From NCBI RefSeq assembly GCF_000739375.1, contig NZ_CP006704.1, forward strand, positions 744,001-808,000: a stretch of 64,000 bases of DNA. Direction: 5' to 3'. The DNA is from Comamonas testosteroni TK102 (GTDB lineage: Bacteria; Pseudomonadota; Gammaproteobacteria; Burkholderiales; Burkholderiaceae_C). Shown piece by piece: positions 33,501 through 43,613 of this stretch (positions are counted from its first letter, which is position 1; each line of letters begins with the position of its first letter). The notes below the pieces were generated by a model. That model made no database searches. It was not told the DNA's origin and worked only from the letters and a program-made list of their open reading frames with translations. Made by a program: the position numbers and the translations under genes.

Positions 33501-33953
33501 ATGGAATGCACGGTTAGTTGGACAGGCGCGGCCACCGGAACGCGCTCGGGCATGGGTTTTGTGGCAGAGACCGGCAGCGGCCATGTGGTCAATATGGACG
33601 GCGCACCGGACGAGAAGAATCCGGCCAACGGCGGTCGCAATCAGGCTCCGCGCCCCATGGAGATGCTGCTGGCCGGCGCCGGCGGCTGCACGGCCTACGA
33701 CGTGGTGCTCATCCTCAAGCGTGGCCGCCACGATGTGAAGGGCTGCAGCGTGCAGCTGACTTCCGAGCGCGCCGAGACCGACCCCAAGGTGTTCACCAGG
33801 ATCCACATGCAGTTCACGGTCAGCGGCAAGAACCTGCCGGCCGGTGCCGTCGAGCGTGCCATCGCCATGAGCCACGACAAATACTGCTCGGCCACCATCA
33901 TGCTGGGCAAGACCGCCGAAATCACGACGGGTTTCGACATCGTCGAAGCCTGA
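33501..33953 (+). CDS. OsmC family peroxiredoxin-like protein
   Basis: 150 residues, cytosolic. OsmC/Ohr proteins reduce organic hydroperoxides with two cysteines; here they are in GGCTAYDVV (about residue 59) and HDKYCSATI (about 129), the expected pattern of the YhfA-like subgroup. The start has GAGAGGAAAAAC upstream. A terminator follows. Promoter region lies in the 33410-33500 gap, with a TTGACC -35-like box near 33383. No operon partner. The physiological substrate cannot be told. Confidence 0.9.
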   Translation: MECTVSWTGAATGTRSGMGFVAETGSGHVVNMDGAPDEKNPANGGRNQAPRPMEMLLAGAGGCTAYDVVLILKRGRHDVKGCSVQLTSERAETDPKVFTRIHMQFTVSGKNLPAGAVERAIAMSHDKYCSATIMLGKTAEITTGFDIVEA

Positions 33954-33973
33954 GGCGCACTCACGATCACAAA

Positions 33974-34001
33974 AAACGGGCCGCTAAGGCCCGTTTTTTT
34001 T
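33974..34001. terminator. Terminator between the OsmC gene and coq7
   Basis: AACGGGCC / GGCCCGTT with loop GCTAA, flanked by A-run and T-run, so it can end transcription from either side of the convergent genes. Confidence 0.9.
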
Positions 34002-34032
34002 GTTGAACAAAGGCCTGCCTCCGTGTGATGGG

Positions 34033-34650
34033 TCAGATGCGGTGCGCGGTAATCGTCATGACTTTGGCCGCCACACGCATCAGTCCCTGGGCAACCGGGG
34101 GCAGTTGCATCGCACCTTCATCGATCGCTGCAGCGGCATGACGTTCCTCGTCATCCTTCATGCGCTCGACCACGGCACGCGACGCCTCGTCCTCCTCGGG
34201 CAGGCGGCCCAGATGGCTGCCCAGGTGGGCGGAGACCTGGTTTTCGGTCTCGACCACAAAACCCAGGCTGGCGGCATCGCTGAACTTGGCGGCAATCGTG
34301 CCGATGGCAAAAGCGCCCGCAAACCACAGCGGGTTCAGCAGCGAAGGCCTGCCACCCAGGGCATGCAGGCGTTCCCGGGTCCATGCCAGGTGGTCCATTT
34401 CCTCGCGTGCGGCGTGCAGCAGATGCTCGCGCAGCTCCATGTCCTTGGTGACCATGGCCTGGGCGTTGTACAGGGCCTGGGCACACACCTCGCCCACATG
34501 GTTGACGCGCATCAAGGCTGCAGAGAGCCTGCGCTGCTCATCGCTCAAATCGGCTTCGGCGATTCCTGCAGCGGGCGAACGCTCGGAGGCAACCGGGTCG
34601 GCAAACAGAGTGCGAAGAGCTGCATCGGCAGCGGTCAGAAACTTGTCCAT
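34033..34650 (-). CDS. coq7: Demethoxyubiquinone monooxygenase Coq7
   Basis: 205 residues. A ferritin-like diiron enzyme that hydroxylates 2-polyprenyl-3-methyl-6-methoxybenzoquinone in ubiquinone synthesis. Diiron ligands are seen in [18 protein letters not shown] (Glu), [11 protein letters not shown] (Glu-x-x-His), a central Glu in [10 protein letters not shown], and [12 protein letters not shown] (Glu-x-x-His). No other ubi gene is near. Preceded on the plus side by the divergent porin region. Confidence 0.95.
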   Translation of the reverse strand: MDKFLTAADAALRTLFADPVASERSPAAGIAEADLSDEQRRLSAALMRVNHVGEVCAQALYNAQAMVTKDMELREHLLHAAREEMDHLAWTRERLHALGGRPSLLNPLWFAGAFAIGTIAAKFSDAASLGFVVETENQVSAHLGSHLGRLPEEDEASRAVVERMKDDEERHAAAAIDEGAMQLPPVAQGLMRVAAKVMTITAHRI

Positions 34651-34979
34651 GGTGAAAAGAGCTCAGTGCGGCGCCCGTGTGGCGTCAATGCACATAAGGT
34701 ACACCAGAGTGATTCATCCGCAACTTGCGCTGGGGCAATGCTAGGCTGAAACCCCTAAGGGTGTGCCCGCTAGTGCGGTCCGGAGTTTGTTGCGGTGGTG
34801 CAACGAAAACGCGCCGAATCGAGCAGTTTTGGGTGAATTCCTTTGCGCTGGGCTCGGGGGTCTGGTGCAATAGACCCAACTTCCCCACCAGGAGGTTGGC
34901 GCGGGAAACCGGTGGAGCTCGAGGCTCAAGTCTCTCTCCCATAGAACCGGCGCCCTTCTAAACCTTGGAGTAACTCGTA
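34651..34979. other. Divergent region between coq7 and the first porin, no gene seen
   Basis: 329 bases with no convincing reading frame. It must hold promoters of coq7 and the porin. The part before the porin (34885-34915) can fold with arms CCACC / GGTGG, suggesting a structured leader, and the ribosome binding site TTGGAG lies before the start. I could not place the -10/-35 boxes with confidence. Confidence 0.5.
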
Positions 34980-36035
34980 ATGAAAAAATCTCTGATCGCC
35001 CTGGCAGTGCTGGCCGCTTCCGGCGCCGCAATGGCTCAATCTTCCGTGACTCTGTTCGGTATCGTTGACACTGGCGTTTCCTACGTGGACAACGCCTCCG
35101 GCAGCGACGCCAAGTACGGCGTGCACAGCAGCGGTAACGCAACCAGCCGTCTGGGCCTGCGCGGTACTGAAGACCTGGGTGGCGGTCTGAAGGCTGGCTT
35201 CTGGCTGGAAGGCGAAATCTTCGGTGACAACGGCAATGCTTCCGGTTTCGACTTCAAGCGCGAATCCACAGTGCGTCTGTCCGGCAACTTCGGTGAAGTT
35301 CGCCTGGGTCGTGAAACCACCCCCACTTTCCGTGCTGGTCTGAAGTATGACCTGTTCGGCGCTACCGGTATCGGCCAAAACATGGGCTTCAAGGCCTGGT
35401 CGACTGCTGGCGGTGCTTTCGGTGCTGACGCCAACACCATCCGTGCCAACAACATGGTGTCCTACTCTTCGCCCAACTTCAGCGGCTTCACCGCTAACGT
35501 GAGCTACGCTTTCGACGAGAAGGCTGTTGCTGGTACTAAGGGTGGCCGCTACGCCGGTGGTAACGTTGGCTATGACAACGGCCCCCTGAGCGTGACTGCT
35601 GCTTATGGCAACCTGAAGGGTGCTGCCGGCGACCGTGACGAAATGTCCATTGGCGCTTCTTACAACTTCGGCGTGGCCAAGGTTGTGGGTAACGTTCAGC
35701 AAATCAAGTACAAGCCCGATGCTGGCTCCAGCGCCAAGTTCCGTAACTACCTGCTGGGCGTGTCCGCTCCCGTGGGTGGCGTGGGCGAAGTGAAGGCTCA
35801 GTACGCTTACTACGACCAAGAAGGTCCTGCTAAGGCTCACCAACTGTCGCTGGGCTATGTGCACAACCTGTCCAAGCGCACTGCTGTGTACGGCACTGTT
35901 GCTTACCTGAAGAACCAAGACGGTTCCGCACTGGGTCTGCAAGCCAAGGGCGTGAGCGTGGATCCTGGCCTGAAGGCTGACGGTTCCGGCCGCAACCAAG
36001 CTGGCGTGCAAGTGGGTATCCGCCACGCTTTCTAA
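34980..36035 (+). CDS. Trimeric general porin, Omp32 type
   Basis: 351 residues. Signal peptide MKKSLIALAVLAASGAAMA, mature start QSSVTLFGIVDTGVSYV, then 16 beta strands with the conserved TSRLGLRGTEDLGGGLKAGF and FGEVRLGRETTP near the constriction loop, ending in the C-terminal phenylalanine of IRHAF needed for assembly. It closely resembles Omp32 of Delftia/Comamonas acidovorans, an anion-selective porin. Codon use is strongly shifted to GCT, GGT and CGT, as in very highly expressed genes. Its leader and a strong terminator fit that. A second, less similar porin follows. Confidence 0.95.
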   Translation: MKKSLIALAVLAASGAAMAQSSVTLFGIVDTGVSYVDNASGSDAKYGVHSSGNATSRLGLRGTEDLGGGLKAGFWLEGEIFGDNGNASGFDFKRESTVRLSGNFGEVRLGRETTPTFRAGLKYDLFGATGIGQNMGFKAWSTAGGAFGADANTIRANNMVSYSSPNFSGFTANVSYAFDEKAVAGTKGGRYAGGNVGYDNGPLSVTAAYGNLKGAAGDRDEMSIGASYNFGVAKVVGNVQQIKYKPDAGSSAKFRNYLLGVSAPVGGVGEVKAQYAYYDQEGPAKAHQLSLGYVHNLSKRTAVYGTVAYLKNQDGSALGLQAKGVSVDPGLKADGSGRNQAGVQVGIRHAF

Positions 36036-36073
36036 TCAATTGCTGGTGTAAGCCAGTAACTGTTTAAAAGCCA

Positions 36074-36103
36074 AAGGCCTGTCGAAAGACAGGCCTTTTT
36101 TGT
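36074..36103 (+). terminator. Terminator of the first porin gene
   Basis: AAGGCCTGTC / GACAGGCCTT with loop GAAA, followed by T-run; 38 bases after the stop codon. Confidence 0.95.
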
Positions 36104-36264
36104 TTTTCCGGGTTAGACCTTAAAGGGTGATTGCTGAGAGGTTTGCCCCCAGAGGGAAAGGCCTGTGTTGCGCTTGTGCCAATGCTCGCGCGGTTGAGGA
36201 AAGCATTTCTAGAATGAATTTTCCACCAACTGTTTGCGAATTGAATTAAGAGAGAGGCAACACA

Positions 36265-37434
36265 ATGGCAGCTTCATTTGTGAAAAAAACATTGGCCTTG
36301 GCTGTGCTGGGAACCATGGGAACTCTGGCATATGCACAAAGCAGCGTTCAGCTATATGGCATTGTGGATGCGGCAATTCGCCATACGAATAATGAGGGAG
36401 CGAATAAAAGCGGTCTGACCAAAATGATTGGTGGCGGCATGTCCGAGAGCCGCTGGGGTATCAATATCAAGGAAGATCTGGGCGGCGGCCTGTCGGCGAT
36501 TGCCAATCTGGAAAATCGTTTCTGGACGGATTCCGGCACTCCCAGCACCGCACAGCCTTATTTCGCCCAGTCCTGGGTGGGCTTGCGCAGCACCAGCTTC
36601 GGCCAGCTGACCATGGGTCGCCAATACAACGTGTTGTTCGATCTGGTGACCTCCACCTACGCATCGTTCCCATATTCCCCATATATGGACGCCTACAAGC
36701 CTGAAATCGGCATGTCTCTGGGCGCGCGTGCAAACAATATGCTCAAGTACGTGGCCGAATTTGGCCCTGTTCGTGCGGGCTTGCAGTACTCGTTTGACGA
36801 GAGCAATACCTTTGCGAAGAAAGGGGCTGGAGTGGATATGACCCCGGGCGGTCTGGCATTGAAGACCGCAGGCGGCTATCTGCGTTATTCTGCCAACGGC
36901 ATTTCTGTGGGTGGCGCTTTCCAGCGCTCGACCTTGCCGGCCGGCACCGATGTGGATGCCTGGACGCTGGGCGGCTCCTATCGCACCGGGCCTCTTTATC
37001 TGATGGCAGGCTACGGCCAGAACAAGGTCAAGGATAGTCTGGGGGCTGCGGGCGCGGGTGCGATTTTTGATGCTGGCTTGCTCAACGCATATTGGACAGG
37101 TTCGTCCAACGGTGGCTTTATCGCGGGCAATGCCCCTGGCAACTTTGCCAACAAGCGTGAGATGTTCAAGGTGGGCTTTGGCTACCAGGTCACGCCACAG
37201 CTCAATGCCGGCATGCATTACTACCATGCCAAGCAATCGGGATCGGCGACTGGCGCCTTCAACGGCAAGGCTGACTTTATCGTTGCCGTGGCCGACTACG
37301 CCTTCTCCAAGCGTACCGATGCCTATTTCGCGGTGGACCACACCAAGACCAAGGGCGGTGCGGGCGTGATGCTTGATGCCAATGGCGCGAAAAAGCGTAC
37401 CGGCATCACCATCGGTCTGCGTCATCGCTTCTGA
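36265..37434 (+). CDS. Second general porin
   Basis: 389 residues. Signal peptide ending in TLAYA, mature start QSSVQLYGIVDAAIRH, then the trimeric-porin pattern (MSESRWGINIKEDLGGGLSA, SFGQLTMGRQYN) and C-terminal phenylalanine in IGLRHRF. The gene is separated by a terminator and 161 bases from the first porin and uses ordinary codons, so it is expressed on its own and at a lower level. A ribosome binding site AGAGAG lies upstream of the ATG. Substrate preference unknown. Confidence 0.93.
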   Translation: MAASFVKKTLALAVLGTMGTLAYAQSSVQLYGIVDAAIRHTNNEGANKSGLTKMIGGGMSESRWGINIKEDLGGGLSAIANLENRFWTDSGTPSTAQPYFAQSWVGLRSTSFGQLTMGRQYNVLFDLVTSTYASFPYSPYMDAYKPEIGMSLGARANNMLKYVAEFGPVRAGLQYSFDESNTFAKKGAGVDMTPGGLALKTAGGYLRYSANGISVGGAFQRSTLPAGTDVDAWTLGGSYRTGPLYLMAGYGQNKVKDSLGAAGAGAIFDAGLLNAYWTGSSNGGFIAGNAPGNFANKREMFKVGFGYQVTPQLNAGMHYYHAKQSGSATGAFNGKADFIVAVADYAFSKRTDAYFAVDHTKTKGGAGVMLDANGAKKRTGITIGLRHRF

Positions 37435-37451
37435 GGCGAACCTTCGGATAC

Positions 37452-37483
37452 AAAAGCCAGCCGATATCGGGCTGGCTTTTTTG
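37452..37483 (+). terminator. Terminator of the second porin gene
   Basis: AAAGCCAGCC / GGGCTGGCTTT around GATATC, followed by T-run, directly after the stop. Confidence 0.9.
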
Positions 37484-37517
37484 TTCTCGGAGCCGAGCAG
37501 CTCGTGAAGCGCGACAC

Positions 37518-37553
37518 AAAAGGAAAAGGCCGCAGATGCGGCCTTTTCCTTTT
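37518..37553 (-). terminator. Terminator of groESL
   Basis: Very long perfect palindrome: AAAAGGAAAAGGCCGC and its complement around loop AGAT. It lies 45 bases after the groEL stop and convergent to the porin terminator. Confidence 0.9.
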
Positions 37554-37597
37554 GCGCATAACCGGATGGTGCAGACCATCCGGTAGCAGCAGAGCAA

Positions 37598-39250
<1,653 letters not shown>

Positions 39251-39333
39251 CTAAAGAATGGGGTTCAATTGTTCTGCCGGCGCTTATCAATCAATCGCCG
39301 GCAGCTATGAATAGGGGAGGTGTTCGGGAAGGA

Positions 39334-39624
39334 TTACTTCTCGACGACTGCGAACAGGTCGTCTTCCTTCATGACCAGCAGCTCGTCGCCGTGGATCTTC
39401 ACGGTTTGGCCAGAGTACTTGCCGAACAGAACGCGGTCGCCGACCTTCACGTTCAGGGCGATCAGTTCGCCCTTGTCATTGCGCTTGCCGGGACCTACAG
39501 CCAGCACTTCGCCCTGGTCAGGCTTCTCGGTGGCAGCATCAGGGAGCACGATGCCCGAGGCTGTCTTGGTTTCGTTTTCGAGGCGCTTGACGATCACGCG
39601 ATCGTGCAGGGGACGCAGGTTCAT
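39334..39624 (-). CDS. groES: Co-chaperonin GroES
   Basis: 96 residues, cap of the GroEL cage. [15 protein letters not shown] at the start and [12 protein letters not shown] mobile loop are typical. The ATG at 39624 is preceded by TAGGAG at 6 bases; the longer frame reaching 39723 has no such signal and runs into the CIRCE element. First gene of the operon. Confidence 0.98.
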   Translation of the reverse strand: MNLRPLHDRVIVKRLENETKTASGIVLPDAATEKPDQGEVLAVGPGKRNDKGELIALNVKVGDRVLFGKYSGQTVKIHGDELLVMKEDDLFAVVEK

Positions 39625-39706
39625 ACCAACTCCTAAATACATCAACAAAGTTGAAACAAGACTTGCCAGCCATCCGGCTGACATTCGGATATCTAGGGTC
39701 AAGCTG

Positions 39707-39733
39707 TTAGCACTCAACCCCATCGAGTGCTAA
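39707..39733. promoter_or_regulatory. CIRCE operator (HrcA site) of groESL
   Basis: Perfect CIRCE: TTAGCACTC, nine bases, GAGTGCTAA. It lies 83 bases upstream of groES and touches the -10 box, so HrcA binding would block transcription. Confidence 0.97.
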
Positions 39734-39760
39734 TAATAAGGCAATTTCCCGAGCTTTCAA
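39733..39760 (-). promoter_or_regulatory. Sigma-70 promoter of groESL
   Basis: On the minus strand TTGAAA (39755-39760), 16-base spacer, TATTAT (39733-39738). The -10 box joins the CIRCE element directly. Confidence 0.75.
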
Positions 39761-39868
39761 GACCTCTCCCCAGCCGATCAGAGGGCAAATTGCTCAAGGA
39801 GCAGGGTTTGTTCTGGGTCATGTGTAACGTGTTTTTACAAATAGGCCTGGCTTTTGCTCTGCCAGAAC

Positions 39869-42511
39869 ATGCCTCTAGAAACCATGACTGCCCCGGCGCA
39901 GCGCGCCCAGGATCTGCTGCAGACAGACGTCTTCATTCCTCATATGCGCCAGGTCGGGCGCTGCGAGAGTTCGCTCAGGGAGCTGAATCTGATGTGGCGG
40001 CTCATAGAGTCCTCCGCCAAGATGAATTGCCCTCAGGAAGCACAGGCCTTGTTGCCCATGATGGCCGCCACGCGTGGCGGCTTCGAGCGGCTGGAGCAGG
40101 ATCTGGTGCGCTCCATGGTCTTGCAGGCGGTGGCTGGAGTGACGGCAGGGCTGTCCAGTCAGGCACAGCATCTGATCGATACCCTGGTGCGCAATCTCTA
40201 CGAGCGCACGGCCGATGTGGGGTTTCTGGCGACCGACGCCGTTCTGTGCGGTTTCATGGCAGGGCTGGATGGCGATGAGGCAGCCATTACCCAGCGTCTG
40301 CAGGCCTACCGGAGCAAATACACGGTCTATGCGGACATTCTGCTGCTGGATGCCGAAGGCCGGGTGCGAGCGAGTGCTCGCGAGAGGAGTCTGGCCACAG
40401 ATCAGCCATGCCGGGATGCGTTGATTGCCCGTGCGCTGCAAAGCCCGGGCTTTGTGCAGAGCTTTGGTGCCACCGACCTGCTGCCGGGCCATGACAGCGG
40501 TCTGATCTATGCGCATCGCATGCTGGACCCGATCAACCGGCAAGCCATGGGCGTGCTGTGCCTGTGCTTCGACTTCGACGGCGAGATGCAAGGCATCTGG
40601 AGCGGACGCGACCAGATTGACGACAGTGGCGCACCAGAAGCGCAGACCAGCATTGCCCTGCTGCTGGATGAGCAGGGCCAGGTGCTGGCCAGCAGCGATC
40701 TGCACTGGATTGGTGTGGGTGCGAATGTGCGGCCTCACCGTGATGGTGCAAGCGCGCTGCATGTGTATGGAGGGCGCACCTATCTGGTGCAGTCTGCGGC
40801 ATCGGCAGGCTATCAAGGCTATATGGGCCCCCAGGGCTGGCGGGCGCAGATCATGACCCCGCTGGAGCTGGCCTTCGGTCTTCAGTCGCAAGCGGGCCTG
40901 GATGGGCTGGATGCCGCGGTGGCCCAGGGCCTGCTGGCGCATGCGCACCGTTTCTGCCCGCCCCTGCACGCCATCCACAGCGCGGCGGACACCATACGCC
41001 GTGTGGTCTGGAACGGGCGGGTGATGACGGCAGGCAAGCAGATGGACAACACGCGGCTGCAAGCCGTGCTGGAGCAGATTGGCGAGACGGGGGCGCGGAC
41101 GAACGAGGTCTTCTCTCAATCCATTGATGCGCTCTATGGCACGGTGCTCAATACCGCACTGCGGGACAACAGCCTGCTGACGAGTCTGCTGGTGGATCTG
41201 CTGGATCGAAATCTCTACGAGCGCGCCAACGACTGCCGCTGGTGGGCACTGACGCCGCAGCTGTCCGAATTGCTGGAGGCCCTTGCCTTGGGGGAGAGGG
41301 CCGGTGATCTGGTGAGCGAGGTGTGCGGGTTGCTTACCGGCATTCACGATCTCTATACGGTCTACCAGCAAATCATGGTCTATGACGCCCGCGGCAAAGT
41401 CGTGGCCGTCAGCCATAGAGGGCAGGCAGAGAGTCAGGAGCTGCTGGGCAGCCATATAGAGGCGGACAGCCTGCACCAGGTCCTGGCGCTGGCAGGGACC
41501 CAGGACTATCACGTGTCGCCATGGCGGCCCTGCGTGCAGCACGAGAATGACGGCCCGACCTATGTCTATCACGCGGCCATACGCAATGCCGACGGGATGG
41601 TGCTGGGCGGGATTGGCCTGGTGTTTCATGCACAGCGTGAGTTCAAGGCCATGCTGGAAGGTGTGACCGGCGTGCAGGCAGGAGGCGCAACCAACAGACA
41701 GGTGGCTTACCTGAACCGATCGGGCATGGTCATGTCGTCCTCGGATGTGCATCTGCAGCCGGGCATGCGGCTGGAGCTGCCGCCGCAGATGCTGGCCTTG
41801 GCGCCAGGCCAGAGCTTGGCCCGTGCCATGGTGTACCAAGGTCAGTACTGCGTGGTGGCGATCACAGCGGGCAGCGGCTACCGGGAGTTCAAGCGCAGCG
41901 ACGGCTATCGCGAAGAGGTGCTTGCGCTGTCCGTGCAGGCTTTTGGTGCCGTGCAGGACGATGCGCTGGCGGCTGTAGGTCGCCGCAATACCAGGGTGCA
42001 AGGCCTGGCGGCGGCCAGTCAGGGCAGCGCATTGGGCATGGAGATGGCGACTTTTTTTGTGGGGCGCAGCGTGCTTGCCGTCGATGCGGCCTGCGTGCTC
42101 GAGGCTCAGAGTGCCTCGGCCATCGCTCCCGTTTCGGCCGGTCGCTTGCCGCACTGCGTGGGAACGCTGGCGCGGCGCAGCCAGGCAGTCGTGGCCGGCT
42201 ATGTCTGGGTCTTCGATCTGGGAGCGCTGCTCTTTGGCAAGCCCGTGACCAGGACGGCGCAAAGCCAGGTGATCGTGCTGGAGCACCAGGGGCTCAAGCT
42301 GGGCGTGCTGGTCAGCGATCTCGAAGGTGTGGTGCGCTTCGAGAGCGGGCAGTTGCGACTGGCCCCTGCAATGGCGGGTGCGGCAGATCAGCTGGTTGAC
42401 CGCTTGATCCGTGCCAATGACGGAGATCTGCTCATCCAATGCCTGAACGTGACGGCCTTGGTGCGCATGCTCAAGGCACCGCTGCCGGCGGAGCAGGCTG
42501 CTGGGGGCTGA
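39869..42511 (+). CDS. Protein with two cache-like sensor modules and C-terminal CheW-like domain
   Basis: 880 residues from ATG 39869 (a TTG at 39854 and an ATG at 39884 are alternatives). No signal peptide or membrane helix is seen, so it is probably cytoplasmic. Two copies of a sensor-like module are visible: each has the motif RNLYER (about residues 108-113 and 447-452), then a YTVY...D..G.V strand pattern (about 151-166 and 495-512). About 690-865 match CheW: FFVGRSVLAVDAACVLEA, GTLARRSQAVVAGYVWVFDL, VIVLEHQGLKLGVLVSDLEG. CheW couples receptors to CheA. A fused sensor-CheW could tie a soluble ligand to a chemosensory array. Divergent from groES; no other chemotaxis gene nearby. Confidence 0.8.
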   Translation: MPLETMTAPAQRAQDLLQTDVFIPHMRQVGRCESSLRELNLMWRLIESSAKMNCPQEAQALLPMMAATRGGFERLEQDLVRSMVLQAVAGVTAGLSSQAQHLIDTLVRNLYERTADVGFLATDAVLCGFMAGLDGDEAAITQRLQAYRSKYTVYADILLLDAEGRVRASARERSLATDQPCRDALIARALQSPGFVQSFGATDLLPGHDSGLIYAHRMLDPINRQAMGVLCLCFDFDGEMQGIWSGRDQIDDSGAPEAQTSIALLLDEQGQVLASSDLHWIGVGANVRPHRDGASALHVYGGRTYLVQSAASAGYQGYMGPQGWRAQIMTPLELAFGLQSQAGLDGLDAAVAQGLLAHAHRFCPPLHAIHSAADTIRRVVWNGRVMTAGKQMDNTRLQAVLEQIGETGARTNEVFSQSIDALYGTVLNTALRDNSLLTSLLVDLLDRNLYERANDCRWWALTPQLSELLEALALGERAGDLVSEVCGLLTGIHDLYTVYQQIMVYDARGKVVAVSHRGQAESQELLGSHIEADSLHQVLALAGTQDYHVSPWRPCVQHENDGPTYVYHAAIRNADGMVLGGIGLVFHAQREFKAMLEGVTGVQAGGATNRQVAYLNRSGMVMSSSDVHLQPGMRLELPPQMLALAPGQSLARAMVYQGQYCVVAITAGSGYREFKRSDGYREEVLALSVQAFGAVQDDALAAVGRRNTRVQGLAAASQGSALGMEMATFFVGRSVLAVDAACVLEAQSASAIAPVSAGRLPHCVGTLARRSQAVVAGYVWVFDLGALLFGKPVTRTAQSQVIVLEHQGLKLGVLVSDLEGVVRFESGQLRLAPAMAGAADQLVDRLIRANDGDLLIQCLNVTALVRMLKAPLPAEQAAGG

Positions 42512-42525
42512 AAGGGCCGGGCTGC

Positions 42526-42864
42526 TTACTGAACCGGGAACGGGTTCTTTTCGTCGCGAGGGGCGCTGAAGTCCACGGTAGGCGTGGTCTTGATCTCGTA
42601 CTGGTTGCGGTCCTTGCCTTCGATCCACTTCGGAGGCTTGCCACGGCCGGTCCAGGTCGCGCCGCTTTCGGGGTCGTAGTACCTGGCCTCGACCTTTTTC
42701 TTTTCTTCAGGCTTCCAGGGGAAGACCTGCTGAGAGGTAAAGCCGAAGGTGGCGATCAGTTGCTTGACGGTGGCCAGGGCTTCCTTGGCTTCGGTGCTGC
42801 GCGCTTCCTCGATGCGCTTGTCCAGCGCACTTTTCTGGGCGATGAGTTCTTGATAGCTTGGCAT
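42526..42864 (-). CDS. H-NS family nucleoid protein
   Basis: 112 residues. An N-terminal coiled-coil oligomerisation segment (about 1-45) is followed by the C-terminal DNA-binding loop YYDPESGATWTGRGKPPKWI, the betaproteobacterial version of the H-NS motif TWTGxGR(x)P. It silences AT-rich DNA. The upstream gap has a 12-bp perfect palindrome GTTTTGCAAAAC (42919-42930), which may matter for its own regulation. Confidence 0.92.
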   Translation of the reverse strand: MPSYQELIAQKSALDKRIEEARSTEAKEALATVKQLIATFGFTSQQVFPWKPEEKKKVEARYYDPESGATWTGRGKPPKWIEGKDRNQYEIKTTPTVDFSAPRDEKNPFPVQ

Positions 42865-43058
42865 TCTGGATTCCAGAGATAGTGTGAAAGGTCAGCACTG
42901 ATTGCCGCCTTTGTTATTGTTTTGCAAAACCATTCATTTTGGCGCAAGCGCGAACGCACCGCATTGTTGATGTTGCGTACACTCAATCTGAAAAGGGATG
43001 CGCATCATTTTGAAGGGCTTCACACATCACTCTGGATGATCCGGCCTGCAGCTCAGTC

Positions 43059-43547
43059 CTATTGGTCGCCAGCGGCCATGGCCTGCAGGGCGGTGCCGGT
43101 CATGCGATAGCGGATCCACTCGGTCTGCGGCAGGGCGCCCAGGCTGTCATAGAACTTGATGGAGGGCGTGTTCCAGTCCAGGCAACTCCATTCAAAGCGG
43201 CCGCAGTCCTTTTCCAGGGCAATCCGGGCCAGATGCTGGAGCAGGGCCTTGCCGGCGCCGTGGCCGCGTGCGTCAGGCGTGATGTACAGGTCTTCCAGGT
43301 ACAGGCCGTGCTGGCCCTGCCAGGTGGAATAGTTGAAGAAGTACACGGCAAAACCCACGGCCTGGCCGTCAATCTCGCAGATCAGGCCGAAGACGGCCGG
43401 GTTGGCGCAGAACAGCGTGCGACGCACATGGTCGGGCGTGGCCTTGACTTCATGCTCGGCCTTTTCATAGATGGCGAGTTCACGCACAAAGTGCAGGATC
43501 AGGTCGATGTCTTGCTCGGTGGCGGGGCGGATATGGAGCTGGCTCAT
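43059..43547 (-). CDS. GNAT family N-acetyltransferase
   Basis: 162 residues, single GNAT domain. The acetyl-CoA-binding motif A is DARGHGAGKALLQHLARIAL, and the conserved C-terminal beta strands FYDSLGALPQTEW follow. It resembles the diamine N-acetyltransferase-like (SSAT-type) branch (LEDLYITPDARG), but the substrate is not certain. Single gene on the minus strand. Confidence 0.88.
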   Translation of the reverse strand: MSQLHIRPATEQDIDLILHFVRELAIYEKAEHEVKATPDHVRRTLFCANPAVFGLICEIDGQAVGFAVYFFNYSTWQGQHGLYLEDLYITPDARGHGAGKALLQHLARIALEKDCGRFEWSCLDWNTPSIKFYDSLGALPQTEWIRYRMTGTALQAMAAGDQ

Positions 43548-43572
43548 AAAATAAGAGGAAAAAGTGGATCCG

Positions 43573-43600
43573 GCGCTTGATGGTAAAGCGCTTGCAGCTA
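43573..43600. repeat. Intergenic palindrome, short form
   Basis: GCGCTT / AAGCGC with a 7-base loop, followed by GCAGCTAT, as in other copies. In the gap between GNAT and NadM genes. Confidence 0.5.
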
Positions 43601-43613
43601 TGGTTTTGATGTA

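Noticed and set aside
33334..33738. GTG-started plus-strand frame of 134 residues with an AGGAGG-like site upstream
   Set aside because: It runs out of frame through most of the OsmC gene and becomes Arg/Pro/Ala-rich there. The purine-rich stretch is better explained as the complement of the CCUCC loop of the candidate small RNA.
39875..42628. Minus-strand reading frame of 917 residues opposite the CheW fusion
   Set aside because: Longer than the sense gene, but His/Gln/Arg-rich with no domain, and it would run into the H-NS gene region. The sense frame has a clear CheW domain.
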